64,000 nt of DNA from RPQJ01 sp963846315 (GTDB lineage Bacteria; Pseudomonadota; Gammaproteobacteria; Steroidobacterales; Steroidobacteraceae), in NCBI GenBank assembly GCA_963846315.1, contig CAWJVM010000016.1, positions 235,488 through 299,487 on the forward strand. Direction: 5' to 3'. Within the stretch, counting starts at the first letter, position 1. Each line of letters starts with the position of its first letter. This document shows positions 20,750 to 29,447 of this stretch, piece by piece. The notes beneath the pieces are model-generated. The model was not told where the DNA came from and ran no database searches. It worked only from the letters and a program-made list of their open reading frames with translations. Both the position numbers and the translations under genes were made by a program.

Positions 20750-21973
20750 TCAGGGCGTCAGGTAGCGGGACAGCTCGAGCTTGGCGATGTGGTTGCGGTG
20801 CACTTCGTCGGGCCCGTCCGCGATGCGCAGCGTGCGCGCCATGGCATAGGCCCAGCCGAGGCCATGGTCGTCAGTGACGCCCGCACCGCCGAAGAGCTGG
20901 ATCGCCTGGTCGATGATTTCGCACGCGATGTTCGGCGCAACCACCTTGATCATCGCGATTTCCTTCTGCGCCGCCTTGTTGCCGGCCACGTCCATCTTCC
21001 ACGCCGCGTGCAGGGTCAGGAAGCGTGCCTGGTCGAGCTTCATGCGGGCGTCCGCGATCCGCTCGCGCCAGACCCCCTGTTCCGCCAGTTTCTTGTGGAA
21101 CGCCGTCCGCCGCAATGACCGGCGGCACATCGCCTCGAGGGCGCGCTCAGTCGCGCCGATGATGCGCATGCAATGGTGGATGCGGCCCGGGCCGAGGCGG
21201 CCCTGCGCGATCTCGAAGCCGCGGCCTTCGCCGAGCAGCAGGTTTGCCACTGGCACCCGCACGTCGACGAAATCCACCTCGGGATGGCCGTGCGGCTCGT
21301 CGAGGTAGCCGAAGACCGGCACCGGACGCACCACGCGCACTCCGGGCGTGTCCATCGGCACCAGGATCATCGACTGCTGCCGGTGCACGTTGCTGTTCGC
21401 CGGATCGGTCTTGCCCATGAAAATAAGCACTTTGCAGCGCGGATCGGACGCGCCCGAGGTCCACCACTTGCGGCCGTTGATCACGTAGTGGTCGCCATCG
21501 CGCACGATGCTGGCCGCGATGTTGGTCGCATCGGACGAAGCCACGGCGGGCTCGGTCATCGCGAAACCCGACCGGATTTCGCCGGCGAGCAGCGGCTTGA
21601 GCCAGCGGTCTTTCTGCGCGTCGTTGCCGTAGCGCACCAGCACTTCCATGTTGCCGGTGTCCGGCGCCGCGCAATTGATCGCCTCGGGCGCGATGTGCGA
21701 GCGCCCGGTGATTTCCGCGAGGGGCGCGTATTCCAGGTTGGTGAGCCCGGCGCCGTGCCCGGAGTCGGGCAGCCACAGGTTCCAGAGCCCCGCGGCACGC
21801 GCCTTGTCCTTCATCTCTTCCATTACGCGGGTCGGCACCCAGCCGTTGCCCTTGGCCTTGTTGGCCTCCACTTCGGCGAAGAAACGTGCTTCGTTCGGGT
21901 AGACGTGGTCGTCCATGAACGCGGCCAGGCGCGCCTGCAGTTCCTTGACGCGCGGCGAGTGCTCGAAATCCAT
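20750..21973 (-). CDS. acyl-CoA dehydrogenase
   Basis: This FAD enzyme introduces the alpha,beta double bond in acyl-CoA oxidation. The protein of 407 residues has GFAMTEPAVASSDATNI and GRKWWTSGASDPRCK, marks of the ACAD10/11-like acyl-CoA dehydrogenase group, followed by the C-terminal helical domain with FGGAGVTDDHGLGWAYAMAR. The frame is open far upstream, but the ATG at 21973 has GAGGA seven bases away and matches the family start (MDFEHSPRVKEL). It is 14 bases after the first SDR gene and nine before the second, so the genes are co-transcribed. Confidence 0.94.
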   Translation of the reverse strand: MDFEHSPRVKELQARLAAFMDDHVYPNEARFFAEVEANKAKGNGWVPTRVMEEMKDKARAAGLWNLWLPDSGHGAGLTNLEYAPLAEITGRSHIAPEAINCAAPDTGNMEVLVRYGNDAQKDRWLKPLLAGEIRSGFAMTEPAVASSDATNIAASIVRDGDHYVINGRKWWTSGASDPRCKVLIFMGKTDPANSNVHRQQSMILVPMDTPGVRVVRPVPVFGYLDEPHGHPEVDFVDVRVPVANLLLGEGRGFEIAQGRLGPGRIHHCMRIIGATERALEAMCRRSLRRTAFHKKLAEQGVWRERIADARMKLDQARFLTLHAAWKMDVAGNKAAQKEIAMIKVVAPNIACEIIDQAIQLFGGAGVTDDHGLGWAYAMARTLRIADGPDEVHRNHIAKLELSRYLTP

Positions 21974-21987
21974 GGTCTTGTCCTCGG

Positions 21988-22761
21988 TCAGCTGCGCTTC
22001 TGCCGCGGCGCGAGCACCGCGGCCGGCAGGATTTTCAGTAACTGGGCAATGATCGTCCATGGCAGCACCGGCACCCAGCGCTTGCCAACCCGGCGCTCGA
22101 TCATCCGCGCCATGATCGCCGCGCCCTTTTCGACGTCGATCAGGAACGGCCGCGCGCCCTTGTTGCGGTTGAGGTCGGTGTCGATGAAACCCGGCGCGAG
22201 CTCGGTCACGACGACCGGCGTGCCTCGCACTTCGGCGCGCAAGGCCTGCAGGTACCGATGCAGCCCCGCCTTGCTCGCGCTGTAGGCGCCTAACCCCGGC
22301 AGGCCCTTGGAGCCCGCGACCGAGGTCACGCCGACGACGTGGCCGAACCCCTGCGCGCGAAAGATCGGCAGCGCGGCTTCGATCGTCGCGATGGCGCCGA
22401 GCAGGTTGATGTTGAGTGTCTCGCGCATCAAGGGCAGCTTGCCGCGGCCCGTCGGCGTGAGCAGCCCCACGCCCGCGTTGGCGACGATCACGTCGAGCCG
22501 GCCGAGTTGCCGGGCGGCGCGCTGCACGGCGGGCTCGATGGTGTCCGTGTCGGCCACGTCGAGTTCGAGCGTGACCACCTCCGCGGCCCCGGCCGCCAGC
22601 AGTCGCGGCGCCAGCGCCTGCAGGCGATCGAGGCGGCGTGCCGCGATCGCGAGGCCATAACCCCGACGCGCAAACTCGAGGGCCAGGCCCTCGCCGATGC
22701 CGGAGGACGCCCCCGTGATCAACATGCACCGGGCATCGGGCATCTTCGTTGCTGCCGTCAC
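21988..22761 (-). CDS. short-chain dehydrogenase/reductase
   Basis: The 257-residue SDR has the cofactor motif TGASSGIG, the NAG motif, a catalytic Ser in GVTSVAGSKG and the YSASK active site. The C-terminal hydrophobic segment (VLPWTIIAQLLKILPAAV) suggests membrane association, as in some fatty acyl or ketosteroid SDRs. It is the first gene of the lipid operon. Start may be this ATG or the one six codons later. It is divergent from a LysR-like regulator gene, which is a candidate regulator of the operon. Confidence 0.9.
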   Translation of the reverse strand: MTAATKMPDARCMLITGASSGIGEGLALEFARRGYGLAIAARRLDRLQALAPRLLAAGAAEVVTLELDVADTDTIEPAVQRAARQLGRLDVIVANAGVGLLTPTGRGKLPLMRETLNINLLGAIATIEAALPIFRAQGFGHVVGVTSVAGSKGLPGLGAYSASKAGLHRYLQALRAEVRGTPVVVTELAPGFIDTDLNRNKGARPFLIDVEKGAAIMARMIERRVGKRWVPVLPWTIIAQLLKILPAAVLAPRQKRS

Positions 22762-22887
22762 CGCGAACCCCGCACTCTCATTGTGTGTGACATTTCATGA
22801 TACGCCTCGGCGGCAGCCACGGCGGCGCCAGCTCCCTCCAACAAGCCCGTCTGGGCAGCACGACCGCCCTCTGTTAGCTTCGCCTCC

Positions 22888-23970
22888 ATGGCGAAGAAAC
22901 TCGGCCTGATGGACCTGCTCGCGCTCGTGCCGGCCTCGGACATCGCGCGGGCCGCGAAAGCACTGGGACTCGATCCCGAAGCGCTGACCAAGCGGCTGCT
23001 GGCGCTCGACTCATCCGGCATCAGCACCCGGCTCGTCGACACGGCAGCGCGGGCGCTAAAGCCTGGCGAGGCCGGTCGCCTGGTCATCGATCACGCGGCC
23101 CGCATCTTCACGCAGGCACGCGACCTCACGCGCGACCTCGAGGAACTCGCCGGACTGCAGGCCCCCGAACTGCATTTCGGCACGGACATGTTCTCGGCGG
23201 AGCTGCCACTGGGTGCGGCGCTGGGTCGCATGGCATCGGCCAATTCGCGCCTGCGCGTCCACGCCGAGACCAGTGATTTCGAGCACCTGGCGCGCGAAGT
23301 GCTGGCGGGCAGGCTCGAGTTCGCGGTCGGCGACACGACCGGTGCCGAGCGGCACCCCACGCGGCTCGCGATCGAACCCGTCGCCGAGCACCGGATGTTC
23401 TTCTTCGTGCGGAAAGGTCACCCGTTGGTCGCGGCCAAGGAACATTCGCTCGAGACGATCCTGGTGTTTCCGCTGGTGTCGCCGCGTTTGCCGCAACGCA
23501 TGGCGGTGCATCTGGGCAAAGCGGCCACGCACGCGCGCATCGACCGCGAAACCGGCGACCTCACGCCGAGCCTGATGATCGACAGCTTCGCTGTCGTCCG
23601 CAATGCGGTGCTGGCGGGCGACGCGGTGGGGCTCGCACCGCTGGTAGCGCTCGAGCAGGACGTGCGGACGAAGCAGCTCTTCCTGCTGCCGTTCTCGGCC
23701 CCGTGGCTGCAGCTGAGCTACGGCCTGTTCTACACACGCAAGCGTCCGCTCTCGCGCGTCGCCCAGTTGTTCATGACCCAGCTGCGCCAGGTCGAAGTGG
23801 GCCTGCAGGCACGCGAGCAGCGCGCGCTGGCAAGGCTCGACAGCAAGCGGCGCACGCGCCGAACGTCGTCGAAACGCAAGGTGAAAGCCACAGCGGAACC
23901 GGCGGTCGGCGTCGCGAAGCCGGCTGCCGGCTCCACCACCGCGGCTCGTCGGACCCGGGCGCGTCGATGA
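22888..23970 (+). CDS. LysR-type transcriptional regulator with degenerate HTH and basic tail
   Basis: Residues from about 90 onward look like a LysR substrate-binding domain: LHFGTDMFSAELPLGAALGRM, a DFEHLAREVLAGRLEFAVGD stretch and EHRMFFFVRKGHPL. The N-terminal part (residues 15-75) aligns only loosely to the LysR helix-turn-helix. The last 45 residues are rich in Lys, Arg, Ala and Thr and look like a disordered DNA- or RNA-binding tail, which is unusual. The gene is divergent from the SDR/acyl-CoA dehydrogenase operon, and its stop overlaps the start of the M64 peptidase gene in ATGA. Regulation of either neighbour is inference. Confidence 0.8.
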   Translation: MAKKLGLMDLLALVPASDIARAAKALGLDPEALTKRLLALDSSGISTRLVDTAARALKPGEAGRLVIDHAARIFTQARDLTRDLEELAGLQAPELHFGTDMFSAELPLGAALGRMASANSRLRVHAETSDFEHLAREVLAGRLEFAVGDTTGAERHPTRLAIEPVAEHRMFFFVRKGHPLVAAKEHSLETILVFPLVSPRLPQRMAVHLGKAATHARIDRETGDLTPSLMIDSFAVVRNAVLAGDAVGLAPLVALEQDVRTKQLFLLPFSAPWLQLSYGLFYTRKRPLSRVAQLFMTQLRQVEVGLQAREQRALARLDSKRRTRRTSSKRKVKATAEPAVGVAKPAAGSTTAARRTRARR

Positions 23971-25388
23971 AACGCGTCGCCTGCGGCTTGCTGGCACTGG
24001 CCATGTCGGCGGTAAGCCTGGCCACGGACGCGCCGCCAGCGACCTATCGGCTCGACCTGTTGCACACCGGCGGCATGGGCGTGGAGATCTTCGCAGTCGA
24101 TCGGTTGCGCCAGGAGCCGCTGCCCTGGCCTGGGCATCCGGCGCACGCCAGCGATGACGGGCAAGCGGGCGCCTATCGTTTCGAAGTGCGCGATGCCGAC
24201 GGGCAGTTGCTGCAGGCAAGGGGTTTCTCGTCGATCTTCGGCGAGTGGGTCACGACCGAGGAGGCGCAAGCCCAGCACCGCAGCTTCCACGAATCGTTGC
24301 GCTTTCCGGCCCCCGCGAAACCAGGCCCGGTGCAGGTCAGGGTCTTCAAGCGCGATGCACGGCAAGTCTTCCAGCCGGTGTGGGAAACGAAGCTCGACAC
24401 GACGGACATGTTCGTCGACCGGTCGCCGACCCCGGCGCAGGACCTGATCGCGATCGAGCAGCACGGCGCGCCCTCCGACAAGGTCGACCTGCTGCTGCTC
24501 GGCGACGGTTACACCGCCGCGGAATGCGCCGCCAAGTTCCTTGCGGATGCCAGGCGCGTGACGGCGGCGCTGTTCAAAGTGCAGCCGTTTGCGCGCCGCC
24601 GCCAGGACTTCAACGTGTGGGGTCTCTGTCCACCGGCCGCGGAGTCCGGCGTGTCGCGCCCGTCCACCGGCGTGCATCGCGCCTCTCCGGCCGGCGCGAC
24701 CTACGACGCTTTCGGCAGCGAACGCTACCTGCTGACCTTCGAGAATCGCGCGCTGCGCGAAATTGCCTCGCGGGCGCCGTACGAGGCACTGGTGATTCTC
24801 GCCAACAACGACACCTACGGCGGCGGGGGCATTTTCGGGTTGTATTCGACCGTCGCCGTCGACAGTTCCTGGGCCGACTACCTGTTCGTGCACGAGTTCG
24901 GGCATCACTTTGCGGCCCTCGCCGACGAGTACTACACGTCGCCCGTCGCGTATGCCGCACCAGCGACGATCGTCGAACCGTGGGAACCGAACGTCACCGC
25001 GTTGCTCGACCGGGACCAGCTCAAGTGGCGTCACCTCGTGGCGAGCAGCACGCCGGTGCCCACGCCGTGGCCGAAGCAAGCGTTCGAAGCCTACGAACTC
25101 GACGTGCAGGCGCGCCGCAAGCAGATCCGTGCCGACCGCCGGCCCGAAAGCGAGATGGATGCACTGTTTCGCGAAGAACAAGCGCACGTCACCCGGCTGC
25201 TCGGCGCTGAACGCCACCGCTCGGCCGTCGGCGCCTTCCAGGGTGCGAATTACGACGCCCAGGCCTACTACCGTCCGCAGCTCGACTGCATCATGTTCAC
25301 CCGGGATCGCGTGCCGTTCTGTCGCGTGTGCGAAGCGGCGCTGGAACAGGTCATCGACTCGCTCGTACCGGGTGTGGCACGACCGTAG
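23967..25388 (+). CDS. M64-family metallopeptidase, exported
   Basis: The protein resembles peptidase family M64 (IgA-peptidase-like zinc proteases). It has a signal peptide, an N-terminal beta-rich domain, KVDLLLLGDGYTAAE, and the zinc motif HEFGHHFAALADEYY starting at about residue 309. The ATG overlaps the stop of the LysR gene by four bases, so translation is coupled. This start gives 473 residues and a clear signal peptide. The frame is open further upstream but that part runs inside the regulator gene. Substrates of bacterial environmental M64 enzymes are mostly unknown. Confidence 0.9.
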   Translation: MKRVACGLLALAMSAVSLATDAPPATYRLDLLHTGGMGVEIFAVDRLRQEPLPWPGHPAHASDDGQAGAYRFEVRDADGQLLQARGFSSIFGEWVTTEEAQAQHRSFHESLRFPAPAKPGPVQVRVFKRDARQVFQPVWETKLDTTDMFVDRSPTPAQDLIAIEQHGAPSDKVDLLLLGDGYTAAECAAKFLADARRVTAALFKVQPFARRRQDFNVWGLCPPAAESGVSRPSTGVHRASPAGATYDAFGSERYLLTFENRALREIASRAPYEALVILANNDTYGGGGIFGLYSTVAVDSSWADYLFVHEFGHHFAALADEYYTSPVAYAAPATIVEPWEPNVTALLDRDQLKWRHLVASSTPVPTPWPKQAFEAYELDVQARRKQIRADRRPESEMDALFREEQAHVTRLLGAERHRSAVGAFQGANYDAQAYYRPQLDCIMFTRDRVPFCRVCEAALEQVIDSLVPGVARP

Positions 25389-25396
25389 GAGCGTGC

Positions 25397-26662
25397 GTGC
25401 CCGAACTCGACCTCACCCTGGTCTGGAATTTCGCCACCGCGCTGTTGATCGGCGCGCTGGTCGGCATCGAGCGCGAGCGGCATAAGCAGCGCCTCGAACA
25501 TCCCGAGATCGCGGGCCTGCGCACCTTCATCCTGGTGGCGCTGTTCGGGGCCCTGAGCGGCTGGGTCGGCCTCGTGCTCGCCACACCTTGGATCCTCGCG
25601 GCCGGCCTGCTCGCCATCACGGCCTTCGTGCTCACCGGCTACGTCCTCAGTGTGCGGATGAATCCCGACGGCCTGGGACTCACGACCGAGATGGCCGCCA
25701 TCGCGACGTTCCTGCTCGGCGCGCTGGCCACGCTGGGCCAACGCGAGCTGGCGGTCGGGATCGGCGTGATCGTGGCCACGGTGCTGGCCTACAAGCAGCC
25801 GCTGCACGGGTTCGTCGGCCGGCTCGAGGCCGACGACGCGTACGCCGTGCTGCGACTGCTGATCGCCACGTTCATCGTCCTGCCGATCCTGCCGGACCGC
25901 ACGCTCGACCCGTGGGACGCGCTGAATCCGCGCTCGCTGTGGCTGCTGGCACTGTTGATTGCGGGCCTGTCGCTGGTCGGCTACGTGCTCACGCGCCTGC
26001 TCGGCGCGCACCGCGGCATTCCGCTCACCGGACTCACGGGCGGCCTGGTCTCGTCGACGGCCGTGACGCTGTCGTTCGCGCGGCAGAGTCGCGAGCCGCA
26101 GTACGTCACGGCGCACTCCGCCATCGTCAGCGGCATCCTGCTGGCCTGGACCGTGAGCTTTGCACGCGTGCTGGTGGAAGTGCTGGTGGTGAACCGCGCC
26201 TTGCTGCCGCCACTGCTGCCTGCCCTGGTCGCGATGACCATCGTGTGTGGCGGAATCGCGGGCTGGCACCTGCGGCGCGCGGGACAGGAAATCCAGGCGC
26301 AGGACGTCCCGCTGCGCAATCCGTTCAGCCTGACCTCCGCGATCAAGTTCACCGCGCTGTTTGCCGTCGTGCTGCTGGTGGTCAAGGTCGTGCAGGCGCA
26401 CGCGCCGGAGACCAGCCTGTACTACGTCGCCGCCCTGGCCGGCACGACCGACGTCGATGCGATCACGCTGTCGATGGCGCAGTACGCGCGCTCGGGCAGC
26501 CCGGGCGTGGCATCGCATGCGATCACGATCGCGGTGCTGAGCAACACGATCGTCAAGACCGCCATGGTGGCAACACTCGCCACGCCGGCCGTGCGACGTT
26601 CGATTCTGCTGGCGACTGTCGGCATACTCGTCGCCGGCGTCGGGGCAATTCTCTTGGCCTGA
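25397..26662 (+). CDS. MgtC/SapB-DUF4010 membrane protein
   Basis: This is a polytopic membrane protein of 421 residues. The N-terminal third matches the MgtC/SapB domain (ALLIGALVGIERERHKQ, then GLRTFILVALFGALSG), and the rest matches DUF4010 with many hydrophobic helices and GLTGGLVSSTAVTLSFARQS. A GTG start with a TAGGAG site is chosen; the upstream in-frame ATG lies within the peptidase gene. Function is not known; MgtC proteins are linked to Mg2+ stress and ATP synthase control, but this longer family has not been shown to share that. Confidence 0.9.
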   Translation: MPELDLTLVWNFATALLIGALVGIERERHKQRLEHPEIAGLRTFILVALFGALSGWVGLVLATPWILAAGLLAITAFVLTGYVLSVRMNPDGLGLTTEMAAIATFLLGALATLGQRELAVGIGVIVATVLAYKQPLHGFVGRLEADDAYAVLRLLIATFIVLPILPDRTLDPWDALNPRSLWLLALLIAGLSLVGYVLTRLLGAHRGIPLTGLTGGLVSSTAVTLSFARQSREPQYVTAHSAIVSGILLAWTVSFARVLVEVLVVNRALLPPLLPALVAMTIVCGGIAGWHLRRAGQEIQAQDVPLRNPFSLTSAIKFTALFAVVLLVVKVVQAHAPETSLYYVAALAGTTDVDAITLSMAQYARSGSPGVASHAITIAVLSNTIVKTAMVATLATPAVRRSILLATVGILVAGVGAILLA

Positions 26663-26693
26663 CCCGCGAGGATCACGCCAGGAGCACCGACGG

Positions 26694-27932
26694 ATGCCGC
26701 AGGGATCGTTCGACCTCACGCTCGACCCGCTCGCCTCGCCACTGCGGCGGCCGCGCGTGGCGCGCGCACTCACCTGGACGCTCGGCATCCTGCTGGCGTT
26801 CGCGGCGCTGATCATCTGCGCGGTCGTCGCGGGTCTCGATTCCGCCGCCACGGGAGTGTTCCTGCGCGCGCTGGCCTTGTCGTCCGCGATGTCGTTGATC
26901 CCGATCCTGATCCTCTGGTACCTCGACCGTCGCGAGCACGAGTCGCCCTACGCCTTCGCCGCGGCGTTCCTGTGGGGCGGCCTCATCGCCACCACGATCG
27001 CGCTTCCATTCAACACGGCGGCGATCATGGCCGTCACGCAGTGGCTCGAGCAGTTCCCCCGGCTCGGCGAGATGCTCGGCCCCGATGCCGCGATGATGGT
27101 CGGCGCGCCGCTGTCTGCGCCGATCGTCGAGGAAACGACCAAGGGCATCGGCATCGTGTTGCTGTTCTGGCTGCTGCGCGGCGAATTCGACAACGTGCGC
27201 GACGGCTTCATCTACGGCGCCTTGGTGGGTGCCGGTTTCAACTGGTTCGAGTCGGCATTGTACGTGCAGCAGAACTTCGTCGAGTTCGGCACCGCGCCGT
27301 ACGGCTTCCAGATCGGCATGCGCTTCGCCTGGCTCGGGCTCGCGGGTCATGCCTTGTTCTCGGGGATCTTCGGCGCTGCGCTCGGCATGGCACGCGCCAC
27401 GTCGAAACGGCGACTGCGCTGGCTGGCGCCGCTGGCCGGCTACGCATTGGCGATCCTGGCCCACGCGTGGAACAACTCGCTGCCGCTGTTTTTTGCCCTC
27501 GCGGCCGCACAGTCTGGCGAAGCGGCACCCACCGAAGTGCTCGCACCGCCAACCTACACCGTGTGGGAGGCCATGATCACGGCCAGCCTGACCAACCTGG
27601 TCGTGTTCCTGCCCTTCGCGCTGCTGCTCGCGTTCATCCTGTATCGCAGCGGCAAGGCCGAGCGCCGCGTGATCGTCGAGGAACTCGCGGACGAAGTGGG
27701 ACGCAGCGTCACGGGCGCAGAGTTCACGGTAATCGCAGCGGATCGCACCTTCCGCACGCGCCGTATCGATCCGCGCCAACCGCAGGTCTCGGCGGCACTG
27801 GTCAACGCCCAGAACGAGCTCGCGTTCCGCAAGCGCCGGCTGAAGAATCGCGGCTTCGATCCGGCCCACGACGGCCTGCTCGAGCAGCGGCGTGCGCAGA
27901 TTTCGGCATTGCGACAGAGGCTGCCGGGGTGA
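26694..27932 (+). CDS. PrsW-family intramembrane metalloprotease
   Basis: The 412-residue membrane protein carries the PrsW-type motifs: APIVEETTKG (the EE pair), FNWFESALYV, a His in AGHALFSGIFGAALG, and HAWNN. In Bacillus, PrsW performs site-1 cleavage of an anti-sigma factor; here no anti-sigma gene is adjacent, so the target is unknown. Seven or more hydrophobic helices precede a soluble C-terminal extension of about 90 residues, longer than in the Bacillus protein. It follows the MgtC/DUF4010 gene by 31 bases. Confidence 0.87.
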   Translation: MPQGSFDLTLDPLASPLRRPRVARALTWTLGILLAFAALIICAVVAGLDSAATGVFLRALALSSAMSLIPILILWYLDRREHESPYAFAAAFLWGGLIATTIALPFNTAAIMAVTQWLEQFPRLGEMLGPDAAMMVGAPLSAPIVEETTKGIGIVLLFWLLRGEFDNVRDGFIYGALVGAGFNWFESALYVQQNFVEFGTAPYGFQIGMRFAWLGLAGHALFSGIFGAALGMARATSKRRLRWLAPLAGYALAILAHAWNNSLPLFFALAAAQSGEAAPTEVLAPPTYTVWEAMITASLTNLVVFLPFALLLAFILYRSGKAERRVIVEELADEVGRSVTGAEFTVIAADRTFRTRRIDPRQPQVSAALVNAQNELAFRKRRLKNRGFDPAHDGLLEQRRAQISALRQRLPG

Positions 27933-28030
27933 CGGCGTAGAACGCGACCAATTCGCAGCATCTACGTATTCCGGCGGCGGCGCGGCGGACGCACATTGCC
28001 CGTGCAAGAACGAGTCCCCAGGAGCCTTCC

Positions 28031-28549
28031 ATGTTCAACAGCCGTCAAGTCCTCATCAGCCTCGTCGCCGCCGCTGCGTGCCTCGCGATTCCCGCGCAGG
28101 CCGCCGACACCGTCTTCAAGGCGGACATGGACGGCGGGCAGATGCTGCCCGAGCCGATCAATACGCCGGCGACCGGCACCGTCGAACTGCGCCTGAGCGC
28201 GGACGGCAAGAGCATCGATTACAAGATCACGGTCAACAAGCTGATGAACCCGTCGCAGGCCGACCTGCACTTCGGCAGCCCGAACCAGAACGGCCAGCCC
28301 GTGGTCAAGCTGTGGCCGAAAGGCAGTGCCACCGCCAAGCGCGGTGAATTCAATGGCGTGCTGGCAGAAGGCTCGATCGACGCCGGCGACTTCACTGGCC
28401 AGTTGAACGGCTCGTCGATGGCCGACCTGGTCGAAGAAATTCGCGGCGGCAACACGTACGTCAACGTGCACACCTACGACGGCGTGGATCCGCCCTACTC
28501 GGGTCCGGGCGACTACCGCGTCGGCGAAATCCGCGGCCAGCTGAAGTAA
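28031..28549 (+). CDS. exported CHRD-domain protein
   Basis: The 172-residue protein has a signal peptide ending near AQA (residue 24) and a single CHRD domain, a fold named after chordin: GTVELRLSADGKSIDYKITV, then ADLHFG and the closing GNTYVNVHT, GDYRVGEIRGQL. Bacterial CHRD proteins are secreted and poorly characterised. A GGAG site precedes the ATG. It stands alone between the PrsW-like gene and a truncated amidohydrolase tail. Confidence 0.88.
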   Translation: MFNSRQVLISLVAAAACLAIPAQAADTVFKADMDGGQMLPEPINTPATGTVELRLSADGKSIDYKITVNKLMNPSQADLHFGSPNQNGQPVVKLWPKGSATAKRGEFNGVLAEGSIDAGDFTGQLNGSSMADLVEEIRGGNTYVNVHTYDGVDPPYSGPGDYRVGEIRGQLK

Positions 28550-28552
28550 TCC

Positions 28553-28699
28553 CTACAGGCGGAATATCCGCCGCGCATTGGCGCCGAGAAAGCCTGCGGC
28601 AATCTCGGCGCCGAGCTGCAGCTCCGCCAGGCCCTCGAGCGCCCGCGCCGGCGGAATCATCGGCCAGTTCGTGCCGAACAACACTCGATCACCGGCGTC
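28553..28699 (-). pseudogene. 3' remnant of an amidohydrolase (COG2159-type) gene
   Basis: Read on the minus strand this piece encodes GDRVLFGTNWPMIPPARALE and ends GFLGANARRIFRL followed by TAG, which is the standard C-terminus of TIM-barrel amidohydrolases of the ACMS decarboxylase type (metal-site Asp replaced here by Asn in TNWP). Upstream of about 28699 the similarity stops and a TGA interrupts the frame. The rest of the gene is absent; the breakpoint touches the OxyR-like box of ahpC. It is a deletion remnant. Confidence 0.8.
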
Positions 28700-28704
28700 A
28701 ACTC

Positions 28705-28741
28705 ATAGGCACTCCCTATTGATCTTCGTAGAACAATCTAT
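28705..28741 (+). promoter_or_regulatory. OxyR-like binding site upstream of ahpC
   Basis: OxyR binds four ATAG/CTAT tetrads spaced 11 bases apart. Here ATAG is at 28705, CTAT at 28716 and CTAT at 28738, in exact 11-base register; only the third element (28727, CGTA) does not match. The site ends 90 bases before the ahpC start, and ahpCF is a classic OxyR target. Confidence 0.75.
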
Positions 28742-28830
28742 TGGCCCTACGGGCCCGGACCCCGGACAATGCTGCACCTGGAAGCTTTAACCCTCAGCCG
28801 CCTCGGCCAAACCACCTGGAGTCCCCACCC

Positions 28831-29394
28831 ATGTCGCTGATCAACACCACCGTCCCGGCGTTCAAGACGCAGGCCTTCCATAACGGCAAGTTCGTCGAAG
28901 TCAGCAACGAGTCCATGAAGGGCAAGTGGTCGGTCGTGATCTTCATGCCGGCCGCCTTCACCTTCAATTGCCCGACCGAAGTCGAGGACGCGGCCGACAA
29001 CTACGCTGAGTTCCAGAAGCTCGGCGCCGAGGTCTACATCGTCACGACCGACACGCACTTCTCGCACAAGGTGTGGCACGAGACTTCACCGGCCGTCGGC
29101 AAGGCGAAGTTCCCGCTGGTCGGCGACCCGACGCACACGCTGACGCGCGGCTTCGGCGTGCACATCGACGAAGCGGGCCTCGCGCTGCGCGGCACGTTCG
29201 TGATCAACCCGGACGGCGTGATCAAGACCCTCGAGATCCACGACAACGCCATCGCGCGTGACGTCAAGGAAACGCTGCGCAAGCTCAAGGCGGCGCAGTA
29301 CGTCGCCGCGCACCCGGGCGAAGTGTGCCCGGCGAAGTGGAACGACGGCTCGAAGACGATCAAGCCGTCGCTCGATCTCGTCGGCAAGATCTGA
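28831..29394 (+). CDS. ahpC: alkyl hydroperoxide reductase peroxiredoxin subunit
   Basis: AhpC reduces hydrogen peroxide and organic hydroperoxides. The 187-residue typical 2-Cys peroxiredoxin has the peroxidatic Cys47 in FTFNCPTEVED and the resolving Cys166 in GEVCPAKW. A CTGGAG ribosome site precedes the ATG. It is followed by ahpF and preceded by an OxyR-like site. Between the two genes lies a perfect 11-bp hairpin that may tune the ahpC to ahpF ratio. Confidence 0.97.
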   Translation: MSLINTTVPAFKTQAFHNGKFVEVSNESMKGKWSVVIFMPAAFTFNCPTEVEDAADNYAEFQKLGAEVYIVTTDTHFSHKVWHETSPAVGKAKFPLVGDPTHTLTRGFGVHIDEAGLALRGTFVINPDGVIKTLEIHDNAIARDVKETLRKLKAAQYVAAHPGEVCPAKWNDGSKTIKPSLDLVGKI

Positions 29395-29408
29395 TTCAAG
29401 ACCCCAAG

Positions 29409-29435
29409 CCCCCTCCCGCTGCCGGCGGGAGGGGG
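29409..29435 (+). other. strong hairpin between ahpC and ahpF
   Basis: Arms CCCCCTCCCGC and GCGGGAGGGGG pair perfectly over 11 bases around a 5-base loop. No T-run follows, so it is more likely an mRNA stabiliser or partial attenuator that keeps ahpC expression above ahpF than a full terminator. It ends 12 bases before the ahpF start. Confidence 0.7.
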
Positions 29436-29447
29436 ACGGAGACGAAC

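Noticed and set aside
28741..28830. A longer AhpC starting upstream of 28831
   Set aside because: The upstream part overlaps the promoter region and is not seen in the family; the ATG at 28831 has a ribosome site.
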